NCBI RefSeq assembly: GCF_900113045.1
Contig: NZ_FONY01000001.1
Location: 186,001 to 250,000, forward strand
Direction of reading: 5' to 3'
Length of the DNA: 64,000 nucleotides
Source: Thermoflexibacter ruber
GTDB lineage: Bacteria; Bacteroidota; Bacteroidia; Cytophagales; Thermoflexibacteraceae
The notes below the pieces were generated by a model. The model worked only from the letters and a program-made list of their open reading frames with translations. It did not search any database and had not been told where the DNA came from. Position 1 is the first letter of the stretch, and each line of letters begins with the position of its first letter. The translations under genes and the position numbers were made by a program. Shown here one piece after another: positions 53,754-62,532 of the stretch.

Positions 53754-53981
53754 CTAATTACAATTAGGGTCGGGTAGGCAATTGGCATCACAACCACAGA
53801 GACCGTTGCAGCTACAAATTCCATAAGGACCGAAGCAAGGAACATCATCTCCACCAATGAGGGTACACATACAAATTACACTACTGTAAAAACACGCATG
53901 GTTGGATTGACGACCTTCTATTTCTGATGGGAAAATACTCAAAAAGCTTATTAGCAGCACTTTGCAAATTATATTCTTCAT
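53754..53981 (-). CDS. Cysteine-rich small secreted peptide
   Basis: 75 residues: signal peptide (~1-24, ending near 'PSEIEG') and a ~50-residue mature part with ten Cys (30, 37, 39, 49, 56, 58, 62, 64, 68, 74), including three C-x-C pairs and short Gly/Asn/Pro loops ('GICSCNGLCGCDANC'). Even Cys count and small size suggest five disulfides or a metal site. Not recognised as a known family. In Bacteroidota similar small secreted proteins often sit by a propeller-type lipoprotein gene, as here. Confidence 0.65.
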   Translation of the reverse strand: MKNIICKVLLISFLSIFPSEIEGRQSNHACFYSSVICMCTLIGGDDVPCFGPYGICSCNGLCGCDANCLPDPNCN

Positions 53982-53992
53982 AATTTATCCTG

Positions 53993-54472
53993 CTAATTCT
54001 GATTTTTTCGCTTACTTAATGTTGCTTGGAATGGTTTAGCTTTTTCGTCAGTAATAAATTTAACTATGTATCTGCCGCCATCTTTTGTCTTATACGACCA
54101 GCCATTATAGTATTTATCATTTACAAAGTTAGTTGCTAACTTTATACCTTTTTCATCATAGAGTTCTACTAAAATACCTTTATAATTTAAGTTTTCATTC
54201 ACCAAACGCATCATGTAGCTACTGTTTGCATCTAAGGAAATCTCCACTGCTTTCAAAGAAACTTCTTTTTCTTTCTTAAAATTACCTTACGCTGATTCAT
54301 CATTTACCATAGAGAAATTTTGAATTTTCTCATAACCATCTAACACTGCATAATTCATATAAGGGTTAGAAACTACTTTTCTTACATATTCTTGTTTTTG
54401 ATAACAAGATTGCACTATCAGTAACACCCAAATATACTTAGTAAAAAAATCAAGTTTAATTTTCATACTCAT
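53993..54472 (-). pseudogene. Lipoprotein gene split by an in-frame TAA stop
   Basis: Two short frames, 54472-54287 and 54256-53993, are in the same reading frame; only the TAA at 54287-54289 and nine sense codons lie between. Read through, the protein has 158 residues: lipoprotein signal ('FFTKYIWVLLIVQSC', lipobox VQSC), a linker, then a beta-sandwich part 'VEISLDANSSYMMRLVNENL', 'GILVELYDEKGIKLATNF', 'GWSYKTKDGGRYIVKFIT', like the pre-peptidase C-terminal fold. The stop is read directly; pseudogene status is inferred. The downstream half could be translated separately from a TTG. Confidence 0.6.
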
Positions 54473-54820
54473 TAAAAGTTTAATATAACAATAATAATGA
54501 TAATAAGCATAAGCAAATAATCAACATAGAATATTTTATTACATTAGCTCTTTTACCAATATTTATAACTTATTGATTATAAATAGCTTAAATATAGATG
54601 ATATATTTTAAACAAAAATAGCAAATTGTTACAAATCAAAATATACCCTCATCAATAAAGCTAAAAAAAAACTATGGTCGGTAAAAATAATATGGTCTAA
54701 GACAGGTATTTCCAGAAACTTTCCTGCTTCTTTGAGTTTTTGAGTAAGTTGGAGGTCTTTTACATCTGACAGATTTCACAAACCTGCCAGATGTAAAAGA
54801 TAAATATAGAGCAAACAAAA
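54473..54820. other. Intergenic region with a palindrome and no gene
   Basis: 348 bases upstream of the split lipoprotein gene. AT-rich promoter-like sequence at 54480-54660 followed by the 13-bp palindrome at 54756-54800. No further gene or RNA seen. Confidence 0.4.
54756..54800. repeat. Palindromic element with ACAG/CTG-type core
   Basis: TCTTTTACATCTG (54756-54768) pairs perfectly with CAGATGTAAAAGA (54788-54800); the 19-base centre holds ACAGATTT-CACA-AACCTG, itself nearly palindromic. It lies 21 bases after the hemH stop, so it may double as its terminator. Confidence 0.7.
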
Positions 54821-55831
54821 TCAAGCGTTCAATACGATGTCTTTCAAGGTATTGACCCATCTAGGGTGAGTATTCAGGCTTTCTACCATTTGCCAATGCT
54901 TGCCTCCTTTTTCCTCAAAAAGTTCTTTGTACTCCTCCCCTACTTCTATGGTAGTTTCTAAGCAATCCGCCACAAAAGAAGGAGTAAAAACTAAGATATT
55001 TTTTTTGCCTTCTCTGACCAACCGCTCAATCGTGGCATCAGTATAGGGCTGTATCCAAGGGTCGCTGCCTAAGCGAGATTGGAAAGAAATGGAATAATCT
55101 TTTTCTTCTAAGCCCAAAGCCTTTGCCAGCTGGCGAGAGGTTTCTACACACTGAGCGCGATAGCAGAGGCGATTTTCTTCTGAATAAATATCACAACAGC
55201 CATTGGTTAGGCAACGTGCATCTGCTTTTTTGAGCTGTCGCTGAGGCAAGCCATGATAGGTAAAAATAAAATGGTCAAAAGTATGTTCCTTCATGTATTT
55301 TCTACCCAACTCTGCAAAGGTCGCAATCATTTCAGGGTGAGCGGGGTAGCTGTCAATCATGACTAATTGAGGCATGAGTTGCCACTTGCTCACTACTCGC
55401 ATGACTTCCTGATGCACCGAACCCGTAGTAGCTGAGGCATACTGAGGGAAAAGAGGTAGTACAATGATTTTTTTGATAGCCTGATGGTTGAGTTTTTCTA
55501 AGGCAGAAGCAATGCTTGGATTTTGATAACGCATACCCAAGGAAACCACATAATCCTCTCCTAAAGCTTTCTGCAATAAGTCAGCCAACTCCTCTCCATA
55601 AAACAGCAAAGGCGAACCTCTGTCAGTCCACAATTCTCGGTATGTTTTAGCAGATTTGGGAGCGCGAAAGGGAGCAATGATGCCATTGACCAAGAAAAAA
55701 CGTCCAATAGGATTAATGTCTATGACTCTACCGTCCATGAGAAACTGACGCAAATATTTTCTTACGTCAGGAACGGAAGGGCTATCAGGGGTGCCAAGAT
55801 TTACTAATAAAATGCCTGTTTTGAGTTTCAT
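54821..55831 (-). CDS. hemH: Ferrochelatase
   Basis: 336 residues. Inserts iron into protoporphyrin IX, the last step of heme synthesis. Motifs: 'GILLVNLGTPDSPSVPDV', 'RGSPLLFYGEELADLLQKAL' (in parts), 'VLPLFPQYASATTGS', the catalytic His in 'HFIFTYHGLPQRQL', 'SFQSRLGSDPWIQPYTD' and the acidic 'CLETTIEVGEEYKELF'. Length is normal. No other heme gene in the window. Confidence 0.96.
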   Translation of the reverse strand: MKLKTGILLVNLGTPDSPSVPDVRKYLRQFLMDGRVIDINPIGRFFLVNGIIAPFRAPKSAKTYRELWTDRGSPLLFYGEELADLLQKALGEDYVVSLGMRYQNPSIASALEKLNHQAIKKIIVLPLFPQYASATTGSVHQEVMRVVSKWQLMPQLVMIDSYPAHPEMIATFAELGRKYMKEHTFDHFIFTYHGLPQRQLKKADARCLTNGCCDIYSEENRLCYRAQCVETSRQLAKALGLEEKDYSISFQSRLGSDPWIQPYTDATIERLVREGKKNILVFTPSFVADCLETTIEVGEEYKELFEEKGGKHWQMVESLNTHPRWVNTLKDIVLNA

Positions 55832-55905
55832 GAATTTTAAGTAATACTATTCATTAAGAGATAATTACCAACAAGATTTATGTTGTTATAGATTTAGGGC
55901 TTACG

Positions 55906-55970
55906 TTTTTCATGTGATAACACATGAAAAATAGCTTTCTGCGCTCTTTCACGTGTTATCACGTGAAAGA
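55906..55970. repeat. Pair of 26-base palindromes that are also inverted copies of each other
   Basis: First palindrome: TTTTTCATGTG-ATAA-CACATGAAAAA (55906-55931). Second: TCTTTCACGTG-TTAT-CACGTGAAAGA (55945-55970). Each has an 11-bp perfect stem. Read as the complement, the second differs from the first at only four positions (all C/T-type changes), so the whole unit can also fold as one long hairpin across a 13-base spacer. Confidence 0.85.
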
Positions 55971-56016
55971 CAAAGTCCTAAGATTAAAAAGATAAACTTT
56001 CTACAAGTAAGATTTC

Positions 56017-56150
56017 ACTCCTTCGGAGTTCCTCAGAACAATCACTTTTGTTGCTACAAATATAGCACACCTTCGGTGTTTGGTAGCTCAATTACCCCAT
56101 CATATTTTTGTAGTAAATAAGCCCATTATCCATAAGAACCCCAGAGGGGT
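56017..56150. repeat. Second cluster of 5-bp-stem/3-base-loop mini-hairpins
   Basis: ACTCC-TTC-GGAGT (56017-56029), ACACC-TTC-GGTGT (56067-56079) and ACCCC-AGA-GGGGT (56138-56150). The middle one lies in a 19-base block (56062-56080) identical to 11539-11557. A related TAGYAAATAAGCC direct repeat occurs at 56111-56123 and 56163-56175. The rest of the gap to 56369 shows no gene. Confidence 0.65.
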
Positions 56151-56369
56151 GGTGTCTTTTTATAGCAAATAAGCCAAGTAAATTTGTATGTTTTGCTTAT
56201 TGACAAGGTATATTATTGATAGATAACACTTAAATAAGAGATATCAAGTTTCTTACCTTACCAGATAACACAAAAAAGTAAATAAGGTTATGAAAAAATC
56301 GCCTGCAAAGGTGCAAAAAAGTAAGACAGAACAAAAGAATAACTTTTACCACTTAAAAGATTTTTGTTT

Positions 56370-57833
56370 TCACAATCTCTTCAAGGCTGTTTTTGCTTTA
56401 TGGTCAAGGCTATTTTTGTATTCGTGCTGAGGATAGGTCAGTACTTTTTTGAAGTAACTCACTGCCAAGTTCTTATCCTTAAAAACATCGCGATAAAGAT
56501 AAGCAAGTTGCAAGGCAGCATTAGGAGCAAAATAATACGGTAAATTTCCCGATAGAGCTATAGTTTTTTGGTAAAAATGGCAAGCATCTTCGTATTTGCC
56601 TTGTTTATCTAAAATTCTTGCTTTTCTGTAAAGCAATTCTATTTTATCTTTTTGATTGCTAAGTTCTTTTTCAGAAATTTGCTGTACTGCTTGCCAAGCC
56701 TTTTCATAAAAACCGCCATCAGTGAGTAAGCGGGCTTTCATCAAAGCCTTGTGTGGCAGATTTCTCTGCTTAGCAAAATTTTCTGCATTTTTGTCTAACT
56801 CTATTTGGGTCTGCCCTTTGCTTAGGCAAGAATCTAAGTATCTGCTTGCTTGAGGTTTATCACTGAGCCAATCTGATAAAAACAATCTGTAATACGCATT
56901 TTTTACATAGTTTTTGCCCTGATAGTGAGCAAGAAAAAGTTTATAAAAATGGTTTGCTTGCTCATAACTCCCTGATAACAAGCAAATTTCACCATTCAAA
57001 TAATCAAAAAATGGGGAATAAATGAAGCCAGAATCGCTGGCTGGTAGCATAAGTAATTTATCGCCTCCTTGTAGTTTACCTGCTTTCATACTTACTAAGG
57101 CATGGACGAAACGAGTAAGTAAACTATTTTTACTTGTATTGCTCACTGCTATACCTACCTGTATAGCTTGTGCTGGCTCATTGAGTACGTAGGTTTGTAC
57201 TAACATGAGCAATAGTTGGGTTTCTAAGGAAAAAATCGTATTAGCTTCAGCTAAGGATTGCATATCTGCCAAACCTTGCTTAATATTTCCCTCTAAACCA
57301 AAAAGTTGTAAAAACCATTGGTATTTTTCAGGAACGCTTCCCAAAACTACACGCAGTAGCCCCAAAGACTTCTTAGTAGGTAAAAAGTCAGGATAGAGTT
57401 GCTCATTCTCTTCCAATAAGTGATAAGCACGCTTGATAGACCACGCTGCCGCAAGGTTTTCCCCCCACATAAGTTTGACAATAGCCCATTGTATTTTGAC
57501 TTCTGCTTGCAAAAAGCGATGATAAGCAGATTTTCTGTTCCATTTCTTGATTTGATTCAAAGTAATTTCTTCTTGTTCTTTTTTGGCTTGGAATAGGGAA
57601 TCATGCTGAGAAGTAAGTAGCTGTAAAACAAGTATGTAGTTTTTCAAATAAGCATCTATGGCATCTTTTTTATTTTCTTTGGCAAGCATAACCTCAGCAG
57701 TTTTGAGTTTAAGGTTCAAAATTTCTTGGTAGGCAAGAGATTGATGAGGTGAAAATTGGGCATAGGTATAGGAGGGAGTGCCTACCCAGAGTATCCATAT
57801 CAGCGCAAGATAAGTAACCATACCAAGTTTCAT
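56370..57833 (-). CDS. Secreted TPR-like protein
   Basis: 487 residues with a signal peptide ('MKLGMVTYLALIWILWVG' to about 'TYAQ'). All-helical chain with TPR-like repeats, clear near the end: 'ELLYRKARILDKQGKYEDAC', 'NAALQLAYLYRDVFKDKNLA'. An earlier part has 'KKSLGLLRVVLGSVPEKYQW', common in Bacteroidota TPR proteins of this size. Probably a periplasmic scaffold; function unknown. Transcribed downstream of menC with a 72-base gap. Confidence 0.7.
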   Translation of the reverse strand: MKLGMVTYLALIWILWVGTPSYTYAQFSPHQSLAYQEILNLKLKTAEVMLAKENKKDAIDAYLKNYILVLQLLTSQHDSLFQAKKEQEEITLNQIKKWNRKSAYHRFLQAEVKIQWAIVKLMWGENLAAAWSIKRAYHLLEENEQLYPDFLPTKKSLGLLRVVLGSVPEKYQWFLQLFGLEGNIKQGLADMQSLAEANTIFSLETQLLLMLVQTYVLNEPAQAIQVGIAVSNTSKNSLLTRFVHALVSMKAGKLQGGDKLLMLPASDSGFIYSPFFDYLNGEICLLSGSYEQANHFYKLFLAHYQGKNYVKNAYYRLFLSDWLSDKPQASRYLDSCLSKGQTQIELDKNAENFAKQRNLPHKALMKARLLTDGGFYEKAWQAVQQISEKELSNQKDKIELLYRKARILDKQGKYEDACHFYQKTIALSGNLPYYFAPNAALQLAYLYRDVFKDKNLAVSYFKKVLTYPQHEYKNSLDHKAKTALKRL

Positions 57834-57905
57834 GCTCGATTCAGGTCAAAATCTGTGCTAAAAGTTATCTGTCCTTTGCTATTGATTTGTTTTGTAATAT
57901 CTGCC

Positions 57906-58961
57906 CTAATTTCGCTCATAAAAAATATGTCCTTGCTTGACCACCAAAGGCATAGGCAAGTTATTGCTGTATAGCTGCCCCGTGCCTAATCCTTGTGGGA
58001 TAGTAGGAGCATACGATGCAGTAAACTGGCAGATAGCATTCAAGCCAATATTTGCCTCTAAGGCAGAAGTAATCCACCAGCCAATACCTTGTTTCTCAGC
58101 AATTTCAATCCATTCTGCACTTTCCACAAAACCACCCAAAAGCGTAGGTTTTACAATAATATATTGAGGCTGAGTAGCTTGCAGCAAAGTCATTTTTTTT
58201 TCTAAGGTCTCTATCCCTATCAGTTCCTCATCAAGGGCTATCGGCAAGGGCGTATTCCTACAAAGATGATACATAGCCTCTATTTGCCCTGCTTTGATAG
58301 GTTGCTCAATAGAGTGTAGGTCATATTTGGCTAATTGATGAAGTTTTTTTAATGCGTCTTGTGGAAAAAAAGCCCCATTAGCATCTACGCGCAGCGTAAT
58401 GGTTTCCGCAGAAAAACGCTTCCTAATAGATTTGAGTATGTCCAACTCTGTTTGAAAATCTATTGCTCCTATTTTCATTTTGAGGCAGGTAAACCCTTGA
58501 CTAAGTTTATCTTCTATCTGTTGCTTCATGAAGTCCTCTTTACCCATCCAGATTAATCCATTGATAGGAATAGGTCTGCCTTCATTGAAAAAGCTATTGT
58601 CATAAATTTTGCGATGCCCCCCCAAAAAAAGGTCTTTCAGTGCAGTTTCCACTGCAAATCGCAAACTTGGCAGTCGGATAGTATTTTCTCTTAGCCAAAT
58701 ATCACTTACTTCCGATATAGCCTGAAACTTTTGGTTTTCAAATACTTGTATAAAATATTGGATACATTCCTCAAAATCAGTACGGTCATCTACACTTAGC
58801 CCTTTGAGAGGACTTGCTTCTCCCCAGCCTTGTATTTGGGGGTTGTTTTCCTCAAAAATTTGTATAAAAAATGCCGTTCTTTCTGTCAGCACTCCTCGCG
58901 ATGTACCCGCCTCAAAGCGAAAGAAAAGCTGATGTGGGAAATAGGTGATTTTCAAAGACAT
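57906..58961 (-). CDS. menC: o-Succinylbenzoate synthase (enolase superfamily)
   Basis: 351 residues. Dehydrates SHCHC to o-succinylbenzoate in menaquinone synthesis. Enolase-superfamily residues: 'CLKMKIGAIDF' with the K-x-K pair, 'LRVDANGAF' and 'HSIEQPI' and 'ALDEELIG' as the three metal-binding acids, 'IVKPTLLGG' with the second catalytic Lys, and 'TSALEANIGLNAICQFTASY'. That C-terminal pattern favours OSBS over dipeptide epimerases. menA, B, D, E are not in the window. Nine bases separate it from the upstream NHL gene. Confidence 0.88.
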   Translation of the reverse strand: MSLKITYFPHQLFFRFEAGTSRGVLTERTAFFIQIFEENNPQIQGWGEASPLKGLSVDDRTDFEECIQYFIQVFENQKFQAISEVSDIWLRENTIRLPSLRFAVETALKDLFLGGHRKIYDNSFFNEGRPIPINGLIWMGKEDFMKQQIEDKLSQGFTCLKMKIGAIDFQTELDILKSIRKRFSAETITLRVDANGAFFPQDALKKLHQLAKYDLHSIEQPIKAGQIEAMYHLCRNTPLPIALDEELIGIETLEKKMTLLQATQPQYIIVKPTLLGGFVESAEWIEIAEKQGIGWWITSALEANIGLNAICQFTASYAPTIPQGLGTGQLYSNNLPMPLVVKQGHIFYERN

Positions 58962-58970
58962 AGTTTTTTA

Positions 58971-60014
58971 TCAAACTCTTTGCAACTTGATTGGGTAAGT
59001 TCTTCCTGAATTCCACTGAGCAACATAAATACTTTCCTCATCGTCTATGCAGACATCGTGAGGGTAAGTAAATAGCTTGGAGGTTTGTGGAATAGCTCGT
59101 AATTCACCATTTTTATAAATAGGCTCTGCCCCTCCTGGACAGGAAACTACCTTATCATTTTTATCAATAATGCCTACGAAGCCTAATCCATTGTTATCCC
59201 ATTTGTCATTGGATTTGAGTGCAGCAAAGTAAATGTTCTCTCCTTTGATAACAGCCCGACAGTTCCACAGATTACCCAAAGGAATAGTGCTGATGTATTT
59301 GCCGTCTAAACTAAATCGCTTGAATTGATGCTTTTGTCGGTCTGTAATGAGCAAGGTAGGATTATTTTTATTGCGATTGTCCAATGTAATCCCATGACAC
59401 TCAGTGAATTTATCATTTTCCATTCCACGTCCTCCAAACACTTGGATAAGTTCTCCTTTATAATTGTAACGACTGATGTACTGCTCTCCGTAGCCATCTG
59501 CCACATAAAAGTCCCCATTAGACGCAACGGCAATTTCCGTAGGCTTATAATAAGCACCATCGTATTTATACACATTTGCGTCCTTAGGATAGCCTATTTT
59601 GAAAATGATTTGCCCTTCTAAGGTAGTTTTAAATATCTGTCTGCGGTCGTGGTCGGTGATGTAGAGAAACTCCTCCCCATTCTCATTGCTTAGCGTCAGT
59701 CCATGCGCTCCGGGAAACTCTGTTCCCCACTTGGAAAGCAATTTGCCTGATTTATTGTAAATGATGGTATTATTTTTCACCTCATTGGTAAGCAAAATAA
59801 GCCTTCCCTTGCTGTCTTGTACCATTTCATGGCAGTCTTTGACGGGCGTATCATTGTCCAAAATTCCCCAATCTTTCACTACTTTGTAGCGGTACTGTCC
59901 ATGTCCAAGTATGGTATCTTCTTTGGCTTTCCCAAAATTGATATATGGAAAGGCTAAACCTACAGCGGTAGCAGTGGTAGATTTAACCAGAAAGTCTCGT
60001 CTATTCATTTTCAT
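58971..60014 (-). CDS. Tat-exported NHL-repeat beta-propeller protein
   Basis: 347 residues. N-terminus 'NRRDFLVKSTTATAVGLAF' carries a twin-arginine signal. The rest is a six-bladed NHL-type propeller: 'HEMVQDSKGRLILLTNEV', 'GAHGLTLSNENGEEFLYITD', 'KPTEIAVASNGDFYVADGYG', 'ECHGITLDNRNKNNPTLLIT', 'YPHDVCIDDEESIYVAQWNS'. Similar to NHL proteins related to peptidyl-alpha-hydroxyglycine lyases, but the enzymatic role is not certain. It is 9 bases upstream of menC on the same strand; an in-frame ATG at 60008 is an equal start. Confidence 0.75.
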   Translation of the reverse strand: MKMNRRDFLVKSTTATAVGLAFPYINFGKAKEDTILGHGQYRYKVVKDWGILDNDTPVKDCHEMVQDSKGRLILLTNEVKNNTIIYNKSGKLLSKWGTEFPGAHGLTLSNENGEEFLYITDHDRRQIFKTTLEGQIIFKIGYPKDANVYKYDGAYYKPTEIAVASNGDFYVADGYGEQYISRYNYKGELIQVFGGRGMENDKFTECHGITLDNRNKNNPTLLITDRQKHQFKRFSLDGKYISTIPLGNLWNCRAVIKGENIYFAALKSNDKWDNNGLGFVGIIDKNDKVVSCPGGAEPIYKNGELRAIPQTSKLFTYPHDVCIDDEESIYVAQWNSGRTYPIKLQRV

Positions 60015-60175
60015 CTTTAATTTTCATCAAAAATAAAAAAATTTAGCGAATAGAAGTAGCAGGAAAAATTTTCTTTGAAAGGATTGATATTTACTTCCTT
60101 TGTATTTTAAAAAATACCCTCTAATTTCGTATTTTCATATACAAATCAAATTCGCTTACATTTATAATTAAAGAC

Positions 60176-62470
60176 ATGTCTGATAAAACTGATAAAACCA
60201 TACAGAAACGCAAAGATGCCTTGGATTACCATGCCTTAGACCGTCCGGGAAAAATCGAGGTAGTGCCTATCAAAGCTACAAAAACGCAGAGAGATTTGGC
60301 GTTGGCTTACTCCCCAGGAGTAGCTGAGCCTTGCTTGGAAATTGCTAAAAATGTGGAAGATGTGTATAAATATACTGCCAAAGGAAACTTAGTCGCTGTG
60401 ATTTCCAATGGAACGGCGGTATTGGGTCTGGGGGACATTGGGGCAGAGGCATCTAAGCCTGTCATGGAAGGAAAGGGAATCTTATTTAAAATTTTTGCAG
60501 GGATAGATGTATTTGATATTGAGGTAGGTACAAAAAATGTGGAGGAGTTTATTGCCGTAGTCAAAGCCTTAGAGCCTACCTTTGGAGGAGTAAACTTAGA
60601 GGACATCAAAGCCCCCGACTGTTTTGAGATAGAGGAAAGATTGAAAAAGGAAATGCAAATCCCTGTCATGCACGATGACCAGCACGGAACAGCAATTATC
60701 TCCTCTGCGGCTTTGCTCAATGCCTTAGAAATCGTAAATAAAAAAATTGACCAAATCAGAGTGGTCGTTTCTGGGGCAGGCGCCTCTGCAATCGCATGTA
60801 CAAAACTTTACATAGAGTTAGGTGTAAAAGCAGAAAATATCATTATGTGCGACAGCAAAGGAGTGATTCACTCTGGACGTACCGATTTAGATAAATATAA
60901 ACAAGTTTTTGCTCATGACACCCCTTTACGCACCTTAGAAGAAGCTATCAAAGGAGCGGATTTGTTTTTAGGACTCTCTAAAGCTGATGTTTTTACGCCA
61001 GAGATGCTTTTAAGCATGGCAGATAACCCAATAGTATTTGCCTTGGCAAACCCTAATCCCGAAATTGCCTACGATTTAGCCATTGCTACGCGCAAAGATG
61101 TCATCATGGCGACAGGTCGCTCTGACCACCCTAATCAAGTGAACAACGTGCTTGGCTTTCCTTTCATTTTCAGAGGTGCCTTGGACGTAAGGGCAAAAGA
61201 AATCAACGAAGCAATGAAGTTAGCAGCAGTCAAGGCAATAGCCGAGTTGGCTACTAAGCCCGTTCCTGATATAGTAAATGTGGCTTACAACCAAAAAAAC
61301 TTAACATTTGGCAGAGAATACATTATTCCTAAACCGCTTGACCCTCGCCTGCTCACTACGGTAGCCCCTGCGGTAGCCAAAGCCGCCATAGAAAGTGGAG
61401 TAGCACGTAAAGTCATTAATGATTGGGAGGAGTATGAAAAAGAACTTCGCCTTCGCATGGGAAGTAATGAGAATATTATCAGAGTATTAGTAAGTAAGGC
61501 AAAGCAAGACCCTCAAAAAGTCATTTTTGTAGAGGCAGAGAACTACAAAGTACTAAAAGCGGCACAGATAGTTCAAGATGAAGGAATTGCCAAACCTATT
61601 TTGCTTGGTAATATAGAAAAAATACGCCAAGTAATGAAAGAATACAGCATAGACTTAGGCAATGCACCTATCATAGACCCTTTGAGCGAGGACTCCTTGC
61701 CTATGATAGAAAAGTATGCGGAAATTCTCTTTGAAAAAAGAAAAAGAAGGGGCTTTAACCTGTATGAAGCTAAGAGAGCCGTTAGAGAACGCATTTACTA
61801 TGGATTGATGATGTTGGAAACAGGAGAAGCCGATGCAGTAGTTTCTGGCTTAGAAAGAAAGTACGAAGCCACTGTTCGTCCTGCTATACAAACTATTGGA
61901 GCAGAGCCAAATACCAAAATCTCTGGAATGTATATGATGCTTACCAAAAATGAGCCTCTTTTCTTAGCAGATACTACGGTCATTCAAAATCCTACGGCTG
62001 ACGAATTGGTAGGTATCGCCTATTTGGCAGCTCAGGCGGTGCAGCAGTACAATATCCAACCGCGTATTGCTTTTCTTGCGTATTCTAACTTCGGTTCTTC
62101 TGATGATGCTGAGCCAAGAACGGTGAGAGAAGCGGTACGCAAATTCAAGGAAAAATATCCACATATCATTGCTGACGGAGAAATTCAAGCCAATGTAGCT
62201 TTGAATCCTGAGATACTTTCAGAAAACTATCCTTTTTCTGACCTGATGAAAGGACGACCTAATATCTTGGTATTCCCTAATTTAGCTTCTGGAAACATCG
62301 CCTACAAGCTATTACAAGAACTGAAAACAGCCGAGGCAGTAGGTCCCATTCTCTTAGGCATGAAAAAACCTGTTCACGTCTTGCAGTTAGGGAGTTCGGT
62401 AAGGGAAATTGTGAATATGGTAACAATAGCGGTGGTAGATGCACAGGAAAAGAAGAAAAAAAAAGAGTAG
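60176..62470 (+). CDS. maeB: NADP-dependent malic enzyme with phosphotransacetylase-like domain
   Basis: 764 residues. N-terminal malic enzyme (~1-430): 'LALAYSPGVAEPCLEIAKN', 'VMHDDQHGTAIISSAALLNA', 'VVVSGAGASAIACTKL' and 'ATGRSDHPNQVNNVLGFPF'. C-terminal PTA-like domain (~435-755): 'IFVEAENYKVLKAAQIV', 'ADAVVSGLERKYEATVRPAI', 'NILVFPNLASGNIAYKLLQ'. It decarboxylates malate to pyruvate; the fused domain is regulatory in known MaeB and binds acetyl-CoA. Length matches the fused form. Confidence 0.95.
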   Translation: MSDKTDKTIQKRKDALDYHALDRPGKIEVVPIKATKTQRDLALAYSPGVAEPCLEIAKNVEDVYKYTAKGNLVAVISNGTAVLGLGDIGAEASKPVMEGKGILFKIFAGIDVFDIEVGTKNVEEFIAVVKALEPTFGGVNLEDIKAPDCFEIEERLKKEMQIPVMHDDQHGTAIISSAALLNALEIVNKKIDQIRVVVSGAGASAIACTKLYIELGVKAENIIMCDSKGVIHSGRTDLDKYKQVFAHDTPLRTLEEAIKGADLFLGLSKADVFTPEMLLSMADNPIVFALANPNPEIAYDLAIATRKDVIMATGRSDHPNQVNNVLGFPFIFRGALDVRAKEINEAMKLAAVKAIAELATKPVPDIVNVAYNQKNLTFGREYIIPKPLDPRLLTTVAPAVAKAAIESGVARKVINDWEEYEKELRLRMGSNENIIRVLVSKAKQDPQKVIFVEAENYKVLKAAQIVQDEGIAKPILLGNIEKIRQVMKEYSIDLGNAPIIDPLSEDSLPMIEKYAEILFEKRKRRGFNLYEAKRAVRERIYYGLMMLETGEADAVVSGLERKYEATVRPAIQTIGAEPNTKISGMYMMLTKNEPLFLADTTVIQNPTADELVGIAYLAAQAVQQYNIQPRIAFLAYSNFGSSDDAEPRTVREAVRKFKEKYPHIIADGEIQANVALNPEILSENYPFSDLMKGRPNILVFPNLASGNIAYKLLQELKTAEAVGPILLGMKKPVHVLQLGSSVREIVNMVTIAVVDAQEKKKKKE

Positions 62471-62477
62471 AATTGAT

Positions 62478-62515
62478 AAAGCGAATGTCGCCCTTTTCAG
62501 GGAAACATTCGCTTT
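62478..62515. terminator. Bidirectional terminator between maeB and the aminotransferase
   Basis: AAAGCGAATGT (62478-62488) pairs with ACATTCGCTTT (62505-62515); inner CCCT/AGGG pairing; T5 follows on the plus strand. Confidence 0.85.
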
Positions 62516-62532
62516 TTAGATATAAAAACAAA

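Noticed and set aside
54672-54860. 62-codon minus-strand frame over the hemH end and palindrome
   Set aside because: Most of it is the out-of-frame hemH end plus repeat sequence; no signal or motif.
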